64,000 nt of DNA from Anolis sagrei (Eukaryota; Chordata; Lepidosauria; Squamata; Anolidae), in assembly GCF_037176765.1 (NCBI RefSeq), contig NC_090022.1, forward strand, positions 176,149,117 to 176,213,116, given 5' to 3'. The translations under genes and the position numbers were made by a program. Each line of letters opens with the position of its first letter. Position 1 is the stretch's first letter. Positions 63,791 through 64,000 of this stretch are shown here, in pieces. The notes under the pieces are model-generated. The model had not been told where the DNA came from and searched no databases. It saw only the letters and a list, made by a program, of their open reading frames with translations.

Positions 63791-64000
63791 GTTGCATAGA
63801 TAATCCTAATGCCCTTCCCTATACTACAAATACTAAAATTCTGTGTGATAGAACCCTGGCGGCTAAAATAGAACCATAGCACTATGTTTGTGCAGTGTGA
63901 ATGGACCCCTGCCGGAAAAGTACTGTCACTCAATACTAATGGCTGTTGCCTCAAAGAGAAACTCAAGACGACTCAGTGGAGCAACATTTTAAGGTAAGAA

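Noticed and set aside
55509-64000. Further ARHGAP4 exons
   Set aside because: I looked for the expected QLxEQLRCLE-type exon 2 and did not find it; all frames here are repeats or unsupported.

Overview
The window reads as a piece of a squamate (lizard) genome, most like an anole. It has intron-containing vertebrate genes in a sea of young repeats. Those repeats include Sauria-type tRNA SINEs, BovB (RTE), L2, CR1 and R4-type LINEs, Penelope-like repeats, many hAT and other TIR miniature elements, and non-autonomous Helitrons with TC...CTAG ends. The species call is inference from this repeat mix; the gene calls rest on protein sequence I recognise.

Four host genes lie on the plus strand in one direction. 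(1) The last coding exon of RENBP is at 961-1049. (2) NAA10, the catalytic subunit of the NatA N-terminal acetyltransferase, has eight coding exons from 6996 to 21923 (240 codons). (3) A three-exon NUDT16-type Nudix gene (U8 snoRNA-decapping family, 199 codons) runs from 26113 to 32541. (4) The first coding exon of ARHGAP4 (an F-BAR Rho-GAP) is at 55442-55508, inside a CpG island. RENBP-NAA10-ARHGAP4 matches the order and orientation known from human Xq28. The NUDT16 gene between NAA10 and ARHGAP4 is not there in human, where NUDT16 is on chromosome 3.

Region by region: 1-6.5 kb is the RENBP 3' end and repeat-filled intergenic DNA. 6.5-7.0 kb is the NAA10 promoter, with a regular run of inverted CCAAT boxes. 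7-22 kb is NAA10, with a 1.3-kb minisatellite in its last intron. 22-26 kb is a spacer of LINE and SINE pieces. 26-32.8 kb is NUDT16. From 32.8 to 55 kb there is a gene-poor stretch with no host exon that I recognise. It holds BovB, L2, R4, hAT and Helitron insertions, a four-deep nested insertion in a local satellite (42.4-44.5 kb), and a satellite array split by an L2 and by a Helitron that carries 1.2 kb of near-pure purine repeat (50.7-55.1 kb). 55.1-55.5 kb is the ARHGAP4 CpG island and first exon. 55.5-64 kb is ARHGAP4 intron 1, again filled with repeats.

The genes do not form a single pathway: NatA acts on nascent chains at the ribosome, NUDT16 acts on capped RNA in the nucleus and cytoplasm, RENBP acts in sialic acid metabolism, and ARHGAP4 acts on the cytoskeleton. 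The most unusual features are the position of the NUDT16 gene, the CCAAT array, the hammerhead-like motif in the Penelope-like repeats, the nested cluster at 43-44 kb, and the purine-loaded Helitron next to the ARHGAP4 island.
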